A DNA stretch of 64,000 nt from Chondrus crispus (GCF_000350225.1 NW_005179172.1:61712-125711); one strand, 5' to 3'; counted from the stretch's first letter, positions 24,296 to 35,372 are shown. The notes: generated by a model from the letters alone, not told the origin. Program-made: numbers and translations.

Positions 24296-26142
24296 GCAGT
24301 GCCATCAGAAGCATCATTACCGGATGAACAACAAGACTCTGATGAATCCTCCAACTCCTCCCCAACTGCAAGGGAGGACGAAACCACCGAAACAGTTGAG
24401 CAACACGTAGTTGAGGAAGAAACGATTGATCCGCCAACTAATCTCCGTCGGTCCACTCGCGTTCGCAAAACACCTGGGTCGTGGTGGGCAGCAGCTTTGG
24501 TGACTGCTGGACTCCTTAGCCACGCCCATGTGATAACGGAAATTCCAAACTCGTACAAGGAAGCTATGGATTCTGCCAAAGCTCGCTTCTGGCAGAAGGG
24601 CATCGACAGAGAACTTGCTTCACAACACAAAAACAAAACATGGACACTTGTTCCAAGATCTCAAGCATCAAACGTCCTGACGTCCAGGTGGGTTTTCGGA
24701 GTGAAGCAACTTCCTGACGAGTCCGGAAAATTGGTCGAAACTGCAAAGGGACGTCTTGTAGCACGAGGCTTTCAACAAGTAGAAGGCATCGATTACACTG
24801 AAACTTTCGCCCCTGTCATCAAGTTCACAACTATCCGTCTGCTGCTGGCACTGGTTGCGCACTTTGACCTTGAGCTGCATCAGATGGACGTGGTGACTGC
24901 CTTCCTCAACGATCTTCACGAAGAAATCTACATGGAGCAACCTGAAGGATGCATCGACAAAGTCAAACCTGATTCGGTGTGTAAACTTTTGAAAGCAATC
25001 TATGGTCTTAAGCAAGCCCATCGCCAATGGCATAGTAAGATCGGTGAGTTTCTGATCACTGAACTTGGTTTCAACACTACACGCAGCGACCCATGTCTTT
25101 ACATTCGACGTCAAGGCAATGTCATCATGATTATCGCGTTGTACGTGGACGATCTGCTGCTAGCTGGAAGTGACTTGGAGGCCATATTATGGATGAAAAA
25201 TGAACTCAACAAACGATTCGATATGAAAGACCTTGGCGAAGCGAAGACATGTATTGGTCTAGAAATCGACCGTATCCGTTCTAAACACGTCCTGACCGTC
25301 ACACAGTCGAAGTATGCCCAAGCAGTACTGAAACGGTTCAAAATGTCGGCATGCAATTCTTGCGTTACTCCGATGGAACAGTCTCGACATGTCACAATGC
25401 AAGTTGCCGAAACGGGCACTGATGACAACCCATGCTTTGAACCATATCGTCAGGCCATTGGATGTCTAATGTTCCTAATGGTCGGGACCCGCCCCGATAT
25501 TGCGTATGCCATTGGAAAGTTATCTCAACACTGTGCGGACCCTCACGAGTCGCATTGGTCAGGTGTGAAACGTGTTTTGAAATACTTGCGTGGGTCCCAG
25601 CATCTTGGAATAGTGTTTGGTAAAGATGATCTTGGTACGGAACTTCATGAGTATAGCGACGCAAATTGGGGTGGATGCCTTGAATCACGAAACTCAGCGA
25701 GTGGGTACGTGTTCAAGCTTTGTGATGGGCCTATCAGTTGGGCTTCCCGGAAACAAACAGTAGTTGCAAAGTCTACTTGTGAGGCAGAATACATCGCCCT
25801 CAGTGAAGCATGCAAAGAGGCCGCGTGGCTTCGGGGCTTCCATGCCAATGTACTTGGTGCGAATTCGGATCCAACAATTCGCGTTGGATGTGACAACGGT
25901 GGTACGATTGCGTTTGCTCAGAACAAATCGACAAATCGTCGGAACAAGCACATTGATATTACGTATCATTTTGTTCGAGATGCGGTGCAGCGAAAACTGG
26001 TCACACTGTACCATTCTCCCACAACAGAAATGCCAGCCGATATGCTGACCAAACCACTTGGTCGCGTGCTGTTTGAAAAGTTCGTGGGCATGGTTGGGCT
26101 TTCCGAGTGCAAAGCTGCCCAAAGCATGTGATCGAGGGGAGG

Positions 26143-27389
26143 TATTGAAAATGTGCGACCACATGCTGTTATCTGGAAAGTGCAAAATCGAGCGACACGT
26201 GTACATGACACGACGATCCGGACCCTCACCCCACATCACCACATGACACGTGTAAATTCTCAGATTTTGGGGTTCTGGGGACGAAAGTGGACTTTTGGAG
26301 GGTTATGCAAATTTGCATAAATGCCGAAAATTTGCATTTGGCCCGAACCGTTATAGGGCTACACTGGCAATACTGCAAATCTATTGGGTGTCGGTTCGAA
26401 TGCTGCAATTCTATTGGTCTGTTATTGTCCACTTATATGCAGTCATGCTGGTGATATATTTTGAATGATCGGTATACGTTTTAATTACATCATTTCGGGG
26501 GTTTCAAGTTGTTCACCATGGTTGTAATGGGTAATTACGGGTGGCCTTGGCGCTGGACACTTGTGTGCGGTGTACAAATGTACACATCGCTAGGTTGCTG
26601 CGTGTACGTACTTACACGTCGCCTACATACGGTCCGGCGCGTGTCCGAGTACAGTACATGTGAATTAAAAGTACAAAAAGTATTTCTCACAAGAGACATG
26701 TACTTACGTGAGTATTCAGTGTACGCGTCACGCTGTATGCGACCCTTTCATCAGCATGCGCCGTTGTACTACACTCTCGTCAGCATGCGACGTTGTACTG
26801 TGCTCTCGTTATGGTGCGCCGTTGGATGCAAGTTGATGACAGTACTCGTGTGATTCACATCGGATATCACGTGAGATGTGTAGAAAGTCTGGATGCACAT
26901 TGTTGCTATCCGTGATAGTTGTCTGGCAGTGTGTACCGAATTTAGTAAGGTACGAAACAAGGGCATGTATGGGGACTGAGATATGACAGGACTTTGCGTT
27001 GTTGGAAATAGAGAGATGCCAAGTTGTTCATTGTGCAAGAATATATTCTGTCATGTCTGGATGCAGATTAGTAAGGTGTGAAACGATTGCATGCTTAGGG
27101 CCATGGTTTACAGTCACTCGAAATGTGTAGAAACTGTTGTGCACTGATAGTCAATAGTGAATTCGTAAGGTGGAAATAGAACAGTGTGGACGGGCCAGAA
27201 GAGGACCGCGCTTGGTCGCGCATATGGTGAGTACGGTTTACCAGGTGCCAAAGTAATGGGATAGTGTAACACTCAAAGTGTATAAGTATCGCCGAAAGAC
27301 GGTTCCAAGTAAACCTCGGTACCAACTCCTTCACTCACACAGATCAACCTGCCCTCCTTCTTTCCCTTGCCCATCCGAACCTACCATTA
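26143..27389 (+). repeat. 3' LTR of A-1 (LTR-A2)
   Basis: This 1247-bp LTR starts after the polypurine tract and ends CTACCATTA before the duplication CCTCA. Its first ~110 bp match the start of the A3 3' LTR. Confidence 0.94.
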
Positions 27390-28599
27390 CCTCACACGTC
27401 GAAGTTGCAACCACAGTCTGTTTCCGGGAACTCCAACTGATCGCTCCGCCTCAGAACTTGAAAGCATACCCGCTGGTCGACTTGCGAGAGTCTGAACAAC
27501 CGGCCCAGTCAGCATCACTGAAGCCGAACAACTCCGGCGATTTGGATTTATTGTCAAACACGATCCCTAAGTTTCGAGTCCCTTGCATGTATCGCATTAC
27601 TCGTTTTACACTTGCCCAGTGTGACTCACATGGGTTGGCAGAATGCTGAGAAAGCTTTCCAATCGCATATGCCAAGTCTGGACGAGTGCCAACCATCAAG
27701 TATATAAGGCAGCCCACTGCCTCTCGATACGGTGCATTTGTTTCGGAGTCTTCTTCGGTAGAAATCGTGGCTGTGTGACCTTGTTCCATGGGAGTCAGAC
27801 ATAGATTACATGTCGCCATCCTAAAACGCTCAAGCACATTTGATGCATACTTAGTTTGAGTGAGACTCAACGTCTTGGCGGTGCGATCCCTTTGAATCTC
27901 AAGACCAATGCACACTTTTGCTTCACCAAGGTCTTTCATCTCAAACCGTTTATTGGGCTCCCCCTTCATCCATTTGATGGCATCGATATCACTACCAGCG
28001 AGTAACAAGTCATCGACATAAAGTGCAATCAGCATGATAGTGTTACCGATGCGTTTAATGTAGAGGCACGGATCACTACGTGAAGTCTCAAATCCCAGTT
28101 CACCGAGTAAGAAATCATCCACTTTGGCATGGCATTGACGATGTGCTTGCTTGTTTAAGACCGTATAGTGCTTTCAAAAGTTTACTTACACACGTGATCA
28201 CTTTTGCCTTTGTCAATGCTGTTGGAAATCTTCGACCACATGCTAAGCTCCAAGCCTGACAGATATTACACGTGTACGTCGACGAAACCTAAAATGCTTG
28301 CAAGAGCATTCTCAGGATGTTTGGTCTTCAAGGTGGACACGTGTTATATTTGTACACGGTTGCACTTTCCTATCATTTCCGAGCATGTTTCAATTTTGGT
28401 GTTGACACGTGTAAGTTATGTACCTCGTGGCACTCTACAGTACATTCTGAACATGTTTCATTTTTCTCGATTTGACTCGTGTGTGACACGTATGACGTAT
28501 GTGCCACAGTGGTTATTAATCGTAGTGTAAAATCTGTAATCTACAGTACAGTACATTCAGATATTATTGACTCTCAAACGGTCCCAAATTATTAGCAAG

Positions 28600-28870
28600 A
28601 GAGAGTGCAAGAAGGAGAGTCATTTGATTATCAACGGAGAGTGGAAGTAGGAGAGTCACTTGAATATCAACCGAGAGTGCAAGAAGGAGAGTCATTTGAT
28701 TATCAACCGAGAGTGGAAGTAGGAGAGTCACTTGATTATCAACCGAGAGTGCAAGAAGGAGAGTCATTTGATTATCAACCGAGAGTGGAAGTAGGAGAGT
28801 CACTTGATTATCAACCGAGAGTGCAACAGGGAGTGTCACTTGATTATCAACCAGTGCAAGAAGGAGAGTC
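28600..28870 (+). repeat. 36-bp tandem modules in LTR-B, upstream of the TATA box
   Basis: Units read GAGTCATTTGATTATCAACC-type or GAGTCACTTGATTATCAACC-type, with alternating AAGAAG and GAAGTAG linkers, so the true period is a 72-bp pair. Copy number varies between LTR-B copies in steps of two units. The array lies just upstream of the core promoter, so it may act as a variable enhancer. Confidence 0.85.
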
Positions 28871-28914
28871 ACGTGACCAGCCCTAATGGCTCGTATTGTA
28901 TGTAGTTCGAAGAG

Positions 28915-28938
28915 TATAAGTAGCGCCAATAGTTGGCG
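28915..28938 (+). promoter_or_regulatory. Core promoter of B3: TATA box and CGCCAA/TTGGCG inverted repeat
   Basis: TATAAGTA (28915-28922) is followed by a 6-bp stem with a 3-nt loop (28924-28938). The same layout is seen in every LTR-B copy examined. Confidence 0.6.
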
Positions 28939-29030
28939 ACCAAGAGTAAAATGGTATCAACTTCTTTTCCCGTCAACCACCAGCAACCTTCAACTATCCT
29001 TCTTCCCTCTGCCCCGCTGACCTTTCTATA

Positions 29031-29044
29031 GGTTATGGGCCCAG
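29031..29044 (+). other. Primer-binding site of B3
   Basis: GGTTATGGGCCCAG lies immediately after the 5' LTR. It is complementary to the anticodon arm of initiator tRNA-Met. Confidence 0.87.
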
Positions 29045-30239
29045 TTCATCGCTGATCGTCGTCTTCGTTTTGGTTCAAGTTCGAGTTTCGCCGTCGTTCA
29101 AGTATCAGTTTGTTCAGCTCGTCAAGCAGAAGAAGAAGGTATCAGTTTCAGTCTCCGCTTTCGAGTTTGGGTTTTCAGTTTTTTCAGTTTTCGCCGTCGT
29201 TTTCAGCACCGTTTCAGCCGATTTTTCAGTTTGGTGGTCCGTTAGTTCCCAGTTTTTGGAAATCAACTTTGTGGTCTTGCAGCTTTGTCGTGGCAGTCGT
29301 TGTGTGAGCTGTGGGTGAGCCTTCCGCTAGTCGGGAGGAAGAAAGTCCCTAGCGGCCAACGCACTGCCAAATCCTCAGTGGTCCGTCAGTTCTCAGTTTT
29401 TTGCTTTGTCGTGGCAGTCGTTGTGTGAGCTGTGGGTGAGCCTTCCGCTTGTCGGGAGGAAGAAAGTCCCTAGTGGCCAACGCACTGCCAAATCCTCAGT
29501 GGAACATACCCTCGCTCTTGGTGAAAGGCTGGTGCCATTGGAAATCTGACTTGAGCGAGGGTCCGACCAAGAATCGTCGAGAGACGAATTACTGATCCTC
29601 GGGGAGGATCACAGTGTACTGGTCTAGTCGATCCGCACTCTGCCTTCGGGAGGTGCGTCGGCGGTGTGGGTAACGCTCTCGGTATTAGCCCTATAGGTAC
29701 GACTTCGGTCCCCTAGGTGAAGAGAATACGTGCCTAAACACTGAACCTCTCACTATACGTGTATAAGGTCGCGTACCTTGATTAAGTTCGCACGGAAGAG
29801 GGTGACCCAAGGAGTGATTGTGAACAAATCACACGAGTACGACGAAGGCAGTTTCATTCTTGTGTTGTGGGAGACCCTCTGAGGCAGTACCGTATCAAGT
29901 TTGGACAAGCCGATTTAGGTTGCAGGGACCGTTCGCGGTGGTAACCAAAAGTCCCGGTTCGTCTACAGGCAAAGTTGTTGTGCTTACTCGTGGCACGTTT
30001 GATTTAGTTCACAGTCGAAAGACCCGCACTGGCCGACATATAGGGGTAGCGCCCTAAGGCATTTTTAAGAAGAATACGCTTGTTCCACTCCGCCGGGAAC
30101 AAGCACCAAGAACGTTTCCGAGTAATCGCTACAAACTTCCTATACGGGTGGGCTTGCCATTGTGTTGACTATCGGTTAACGGCTTGGGATCCCGGGACGG
30201 AAGACCTTGTATACTCGAAGGGTACATCCATTCGGCGAA
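29045..30239 (+). other. B3 leader
   Basis: The leader starts with a T/C-rich, TTC/TCG-repetitive stretch (to about 29280). A duplicated segment of about 120 bp follows (29299-29400 and 29410-29505). The shared 50-nt block is at 30144-30193, 46 nt before the gag ATG. Short frames are present, but none has support as a gene. Confidence 0.75.
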
Positions 30240-33027
30240 ATGGATGACCAAAGCTCTGGATCGGTCAGAATCGAGAAGCTGACCGCATCTAACTTTTACA
30301 TCTGGAAGCAGAAAATCGAGCTACTGCTTGCTCTCCGAGATGTCGATCAATACGTTTTTGATGATATATCGGAAAATGCGACCTCAGATGATCGCAGGAA
30401 GTGGATTCGTGGTGATGCGAAAGCAAAGGCAGTCATCGGACTCACGCTTTCCGATGACTACTTGCAACATGTGCGAGGGTGTAGCAGTGCGAAAGAGACA
30501 TGGGAGGCGATTCTGAATGTGTTTGAGCGTCACACTTTGCTCAACAAACTTTCCGCCCGTCGCGACTTTTACACTGTTTCCATGCTCCCATCCGAGAAAG
30601 TGCTCGTGTTCATCAATCGTGTGAAGCAACTTCCTGCCAGATTGCAGTCAATGAGTGTTGAGATTGACGATAAAGAAATTGTAATGGCTGTGTTGAATGG
30701 CTTGCCTCCACGATTCGATAACTTGATTGTTGCACTTGACGCACTTGGCAATGAGGATAAAGTGTTTGGACTCGATTTTGTGAAGAGTCGTCTGCTGCAA
30801 GAGGAACAACGAGAGAGCATGAAGACCGCTTCTACTACTTCACCCCACGCACCTGCACTTGTCAATCGCATGCCTATTCGACGTGATATGAGATGTACGA
30901 ACTGTAATCGACATGGACACACCGCAGCACGTTGCTGGCGCAAGGATGTGAATGGGCGCCGACCAGCACCGCCAGACGGGTTCCGGTCCCGCAACCCCGG
31001 CATGAAGCCAAGTGCATTCGTATCTCGAGATGAAACTTCTACTGCTGCCTTTGCTGAAAGCGACTTTACATGCCTGCTTTCGACTTCTTCTCCCGAAAAG
31101 AAGGCAGTGAACGCAGGGTCATGGCTTGTGGATTCCGGTTGCAGTGCCCACATTACATTTGATCGCTCTTTGTTCGTTACTTATGAACAGATGCAATTTG
31201 GATCAGTCGAGATGGGCACGAAGGCTAGAGCCAATGTCGCTGGTCGTGGTGAGGTAGAATTCATGTTGAACGTCAATGGTAGTCCACATCCTTGCAACTT
31301 GTCCAACGTTTTGCATGTCCCTGATTTCGGATACTCGCTTCTGTCTGTTAGCCAAATCGTTTCAAAGGGCTTGCAAGTGTCATTTGAAAAAGACAAATGC
31401 ATCGTTACTGCAGGACCAACTCTAGTTGCCACAGCTAGTCAAGTTGGGGATTTATTCATACTTGATGTCATGAATGAAACTTTCTCTGCTCATGTAGTTA
31501 CCTTGCAGACGCTACATGAACGAATGGCCCATGTTAACGTACAAGGAATCGCATCAATGATTCACAATAATGTGGTAAGTGGCATCAATGTTCGTCAAAG
31601 CGATGTGATCAGAGCAATGAATCGAAAGTCTGACAATCACTCTCTCGTTTGTCCTGCGTGTGTGTTCGGCAAAGCAACGTGATCAGTAATCCCGAAACAG
31701 CGATCATCGTCTCGAGCACAGAACTGTCTTGACTTGGTACATTCTGACGTTTGCGGTCCGCTCGAAGTACAGTCCATTGGTGGTTCGAGATACTTCATTA
31801 CATTTGTAGATGATCACTCGAACTGGGTAGTTGTGTACACGATGCGAAATAAATCTGAGGCCTTTGCAAAATACAAGTTGTATGAACAGTTTGCCCAAAC
31901 GCACACTGGTCGCAAAGTGAAGGTGCTTCGCACTGATCGAGGGGGAGAGTACTTGTCGACAGAATTCAAGTCATATTTGGATTCAAACGGTACACAGCAC
32001 CAGCTCACCACTGCCTACACACCTGAACAAAACGGTGTTGCTGAACGTTTAAATCGAACCTTGATTGATCTTGTCCGTTCCATGCTTTCTCATAAACAGG
32101 TCAGTAAACGATTCTGGGCAGAGGCTCTTGCCACTGCAGTATATGTACGCAATCGAGTTACTTCACGGGCTTTGCCAGTTAACACGACTCCCCATCACAT
32201 TTGGATGAAGTCAACTCCAAATGTTGGCCATTTGCGAGTATTTGGGTCAAAGTGTTGGTATACATTACCGAAATTAGAGCTCCGTAAGCTTGACTTGCGA
32301 GCGCGTGAAGCGATGTTTCTCGGTTATTCGCAATGCAGTAAAGCATACAAACTTTGGGACGGAGAGTTGAGTAAAGTTGTTGTTTCACGAGATTCCAAGT
32401 TTGATGAATCGACATGTGGGATGCATGACATTCCTGCACATGAAAAAGATTCAATCAGCTCTGACGTTGGCGTTGTATTGCTCGGTGGCGAAAATGAGAA
32501 TGAAGCCGATACCCCAAATGGTAATGAGGTTGGGTCGGAAGAGGATGAAATTTCAGGGGAGGTTATTGAAAACGAGGACACTCACTCTGTAGGTGAGAAT
32601 GATGAAGATGATGTATCACCTCCCGTCGAAACTCCGAATGTCACCCCTCCAACTCCGACTCCAGCTGTACGAAGATCGTCTCGAATCAGTAGACCTCCCG
32701 GATCATGGTGGAGGAGCAACTTTGCAGCTGCTCTTCTTTCACATGCGCATGTCGCTATTGAAGGTCCCAAGACTTTCAAACAAGCAACTCACGGTCCTAG
32801 AGCTGCATTCTGGCAAACCGGCATTGACAAAGAACTTGCATCACAGACTAAGAATCAGACCTGGAAACTTGTTCCTCGATCTGAGGCGTCAAACATCTTG
32901 ACATCTCGATGGGTTTTCAATGTCAAGCAGCTGCCTGATGCAAATGGCAATATAGTTGAAAGTGCAAAAGCCAGACTTGTTGCCCGTGGATTCCAGCAAG
33001 TGCAAGGTCTTGACTATACTGAGACAT

Positions 33028-34290
33028 TATTGAAAATGTGCGACCACATGCTGTTATCTGGAAAGTGCAAAATCGAGTGACACGTGTACATGACTGCACG
33101 GTCCGGGCGCTCTTACCCATATCACGACATGACACGTGTAAAATCTCAGATTTGGGGGTTCTGGGGACGAAAGTGGCCTCTCGGAGGGTCATGCAAATTT
33201 GCACAGTTTTGCCAAGTGGAACCTTGGCCCGTAGCACTATAGACTACACAGGAAATACTGCAATTCTATTGGCCCTCAGGTCTAATGCTGCAAATCTATT
33301 GGTCGAGCGTTGTCCACGTGTGCGTCATTGGCCTTGTGATGTACTTTAAATGGCCTGTATATGCCATAATTACGTTGTTTTGGGGGTTTCAAGTGGTTTG
33401 CCATGGTTGTAATGGGTAATTGCATGGGGCCCCCGGGCGGGACACATGTATCCCGTGTACACATGTACACGTCGCCAGGTGGATTCGTGTACGTACACAT
33501 GTACACGCATCCAGGTGTATGCACATGAAGGTTTACAGTGTTACAGTGTCAGACTGTTTGCGATCCTGCGCGTGTCCGAGTACAGTACATGTGAATCAAA
33601 AGTACAACAAGTACTTCTGGCGAGAGGAATACAGTTGCGCGATTATTCTGTGTACGCGTCACGCTGTATGCGAGTCTTGCGTGAGCACGCGCCGTTGCAC
33701 TGTGCTCTCGTCATGGTGCGCCGTTGGATGCAAGTTCATGACAGTACTCGTGTGATTTACATGTATTCTCATGTGAGTTGTGTAGAAAGTCTGGATGCAC
33801 ATTGTTATAACTTGCCATAATTATCTGACAGTGCTTGGCGAAATTAGTAAGGTGAGAAACAAGGATACGTATGGCGATTGTGATATGAAAGACGTTTGCG
33901 TTGTTGGAAATAGACAAGTGCCAAGTTGTTCGTTGCACAACAATGAAGTCTGGCATGACTGGATGCAGATTAGTAAGGTGTGAAACAGTTGCATGCATAG
34001 GGCCATGGTTTACAGTCATTTGGAATGTGTAGAAATAGTTGTGAGCTAATAGTTACGAATCGATTCGTAAGGTGGAAATCGAACAGTATGGTCGGGCCAC
34101 AAGAGGACCGCGCTTGGTCGCGCATAGTAGAGTATGGTTTACTGGGAGTCGGAGTAGAGCGATAGTGTAGCACTCGAAGTGTATAAGTATCGCCGAAAGA
34201 CGGCTCCAAGTAAACCTCGGCACCAACTCCTTCACTCACACACATCAACCTGCCTTCCTTCTTTCCCTTGCCCCTCCGAACCTACCATTA
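33028..34290 (+). repeat. 5' LTR of A3
   Basis: It begins like the A1 subtype (GACTGCACGGTCCGGGCG) but has A2-type sequence at the promoter (TATCGCCGAAAGACGGC). It contains GTAAGG motifs near 33850, 33975 and 34070. Confidence 0.95.
34182..34204 (+). promoter_or_regulatory. Core promoter of A3: TATA box and GCCG/CGGC inverted repeat
   Basis: TATAAGTA (34182-34189) is followed by GCCG-AAAGA-CGGC (34192-34204). This is the family A version of the TATA-plus-stem layout. Confidence 0.6.
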
Positions 34291-34304
34291 GGTTATGGGC
34301 CCAG
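34291..34304 (+). other. Primer-binding site of A3
   Basis: GGTTATGGGCCCAG directly follows the LTR end CCATTA and is complementary to the initiator tRNA-Met anticodon arm. Confidence 0.88.
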
Positions 34305-34700
34305 TCCCTCGCTGTCGTTTCACTGCATGAGTCTGTCGTTCTCGTTCCGTTGTTTCTGCCGTCGTTGTCGCTGTCGTTTTCGCTGCCGTTTCTCGTCGTT
34401 CTTTCCGCTGGTCTTCTCGCTGTCGTTGTCGCTCTCGTTCTTGCCGTCGTTCTTGGTTTTGGTTTTCGCTGCTGCTGTCGTTCTTGCTCTCTTGTGTGAA
34501 TTGGTTTTGGTCATCGCCCCCGCTGTCTTCGTTGTCTTCGTTCTTGGTTTGGCCTTTGTTCTTGCTGTGGTTCTTGCTGCTGTCTCTGTCTTTGGTCTTC
34601 GTCTTCGTTTCCGCTCCCGCTACCGCCGTCGTCGTCTTCGTTTCCGCTCCCGCTACCGCCGTCGTCGTCAATCTCGCATTTGGTTTTTCTTCGTTCTCTC
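34305..34700 (+). other. Pyrimidine-rich A3 leader
   Basis: The sequence is dominated by TTC, TCG, CTG and GTC triplets (C/T about three quarters on the sense strand by eye). This gives long but low-complexity frames on both strands that I do not treat as genes. A 36-bp unit (TTCGTTTCCGCTCCCGCTACC-like) is duplicated near 34600-34670. Confidence 0.7.
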
Positions 34701-35372
34701 ATGCAAAGTAAGTTTTGAGTTTCTTTCCATTTCCTACATATCTAAGTGATTGTCTTTGCACGTTTTGGTGGTTCTTAAGAGCAATAATTCCAAAATCTGT
34801 TACTGACGATTATCTTCATATTCCTTATTGTGAATACCTGTTTTTACGGGGTTGTGTTAGATCTGGAATTAGTACCGGTGCGCTCTGCGCCTGGGAAGCT
34901 GGTCACCGGTCGAACGGTTCCGACATCGGACGTCGTATCCGTTGAGGTGCTTGAGCCTGAGGATCAACCTTCACCTCGGCTCGCGCTTCCGGGTCCGTCC
35001 TCGAGTTGCGCACCTTATAGGATTCCTCGTATTCCGCGCTCTGTTCCCGCACCAATAAAGAGAACTACGCATCGACTTTCTGCTCGGAAAGCGGCTGTTC
35101 TTGCGGATAAACAGTTTAAGCGTGAGCGCAAGAGGAATCGTAAGGTGTGCCCACGGTATAAGCGGTATTGTAAAGTGTGCGGCGTTAGTGGCAATAGTGC
35201 GAAGGCCTTTTACGACCACATTCAGTCTAGGTCTCATCGCATTCAAGTTGCCAACGCTAAGGAGACTCCGCGTTGTATCCCTTGCAATCGCGTCTTTGAG
35301 TCCCACGGGCACCTGAAGTGCCACGAGAACGGTGCCGCACACTTAAAGGTAGTTTGTGAACAGAATAGTTAG
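34701..35372 (+). CDS. Accessory protein with two U1/matrin-type zinc fingers, probable two-exon gene
   Basis: A frame from 34830 to the TAG at 35370-35372 begins with GTG and contains no ATG. A splice donor GTAAGT at 34708-34713, just after ATGCAAA (34701-34707), and an acceptor TGTTAG ending at 34860 would join an ATG in frame. The product would be 172 residues starting MQNLELVPV. It has a Pro/Ser-rich N-terminal half, a basic stretch (KQFKRERKRNRK) and two fingers of form CX2CX12HX5H. These are C106/C109/H122/H128 and C141/C144/H157/H163. This spacing is that of U1-type, matrin or JAZ fingers, known to bind RNA or dsRNA in other proteins. The A-1 copy keeps all ligands. The gene lies between primer site and gag. 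An RNA-binding role in packaging or export is inference. Splicing is unproven. Confidence 0.62.
34708..34860 (+). other. Candidate 153-nt intron in the A3 leader
   Basis: It has donor GTAAGT, a pyrimidine-rich stretch and acceptor GTGTTAG. Removal joins ATG CAA A to AT CTG GAA and puts an ATG in frame with the zinc-finger protein. The A-1 copy has the same acceptor but donor GTAATT. Confidence 0.5.

Larger units (their letters stand above)
8467..26131 (+). pseudogene. A-1 Gag-Pol polyprotein, split by B1 and frameshifted
   Basis: Gag, protease and integrase lie in 8467-10756. RT and RNase H lie in 24301-26131, the break being the B1 insertion with duplication GCAGT. Compared with A3 there is a 5-nt insertion at about 10074-10079, just after the integrase FIDDHSNW segment, which shifts the frame. 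The RT NGDL motif has lost one codon (NDL, near 24910). The RNase H motif SDADW reads SDANW (Asn codon 24664-25666 region, at 25664-25666), and DNAG reads DNGG. The zinc knuckle has CRNC in place of CTNC. YVDD is intact. The copy is dead even without B1. The stop TGA at 26129-26131 abuts the polypurine tract ATCGAGGGGAGG. Confidence 0.92.
3997..27389 (+). mobile_element. A-1, family A element inserted in C1 and itself heavily interrupted
   Basis: The 5' LTR is 3997-5237 and the 3' LTR is 26143-27389. The flanking duplication is CCTCA (3992-3996 and 27390-27394). The element carries a solo LTR-C and a solo LTR-A in its leader, and B1 (with B2 inside) in its pol gene. Compared with A3, the last bases of the 5' LTR, the primer-binding site and about 200 bp of leader are missing at 5237/5238, so this copy could not prime reverse transcription. 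Confidence 0.93.
28220..29030 (+). repeat. 5' LTR of B3
   Basis: The LTR starts TGTTGGAAATC and ends CCTTTCTATA, then the primer site. Several ACACGTGT palindromes lie in the first 300 bp. Seven 36-bp modules lie at about 28600-28870. TATAAGTA is at 28915-28922, followed by CGCCAA-TAG-TTGGCG at 28924-28938. Confidence 0.94.

Noticed and set aside
24299-26131. Stand-alone 610-codon RT/RNase H gene
   Set aside because: It is the second half of A-1 pol. Its upstream part is LTR-B sequence read through, and the GCAGT duplication proves the split.
28600-28886. Regular repeats in LTR-B resembling a CRISPR array or a repeat protein (frames of GESFDYQPRVEV type)
   Set aside because: The units are contiguous with no unique spacers, lie inside LTRs and vary in copy number. 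The frames on both strands are by-products of a 36-bp period.
29860-30057. 65-codon frame in B leaders with a motif (LQGPFAVV) recalling the integrase C-terminus of Ty3 elements
   Set aside because: It lacks an ATG, is frameshifted in C copies, and the similarity is too short to support without a profile search.
34288-34671. Arg/Glu/Lys-rich or Ser/Phe-rich frames in the leaders (also 48909-49309 and 59539-59968)
   Set aside because: They arise on both strands from triplet-like low-complexity DNA and are not conserved between families.
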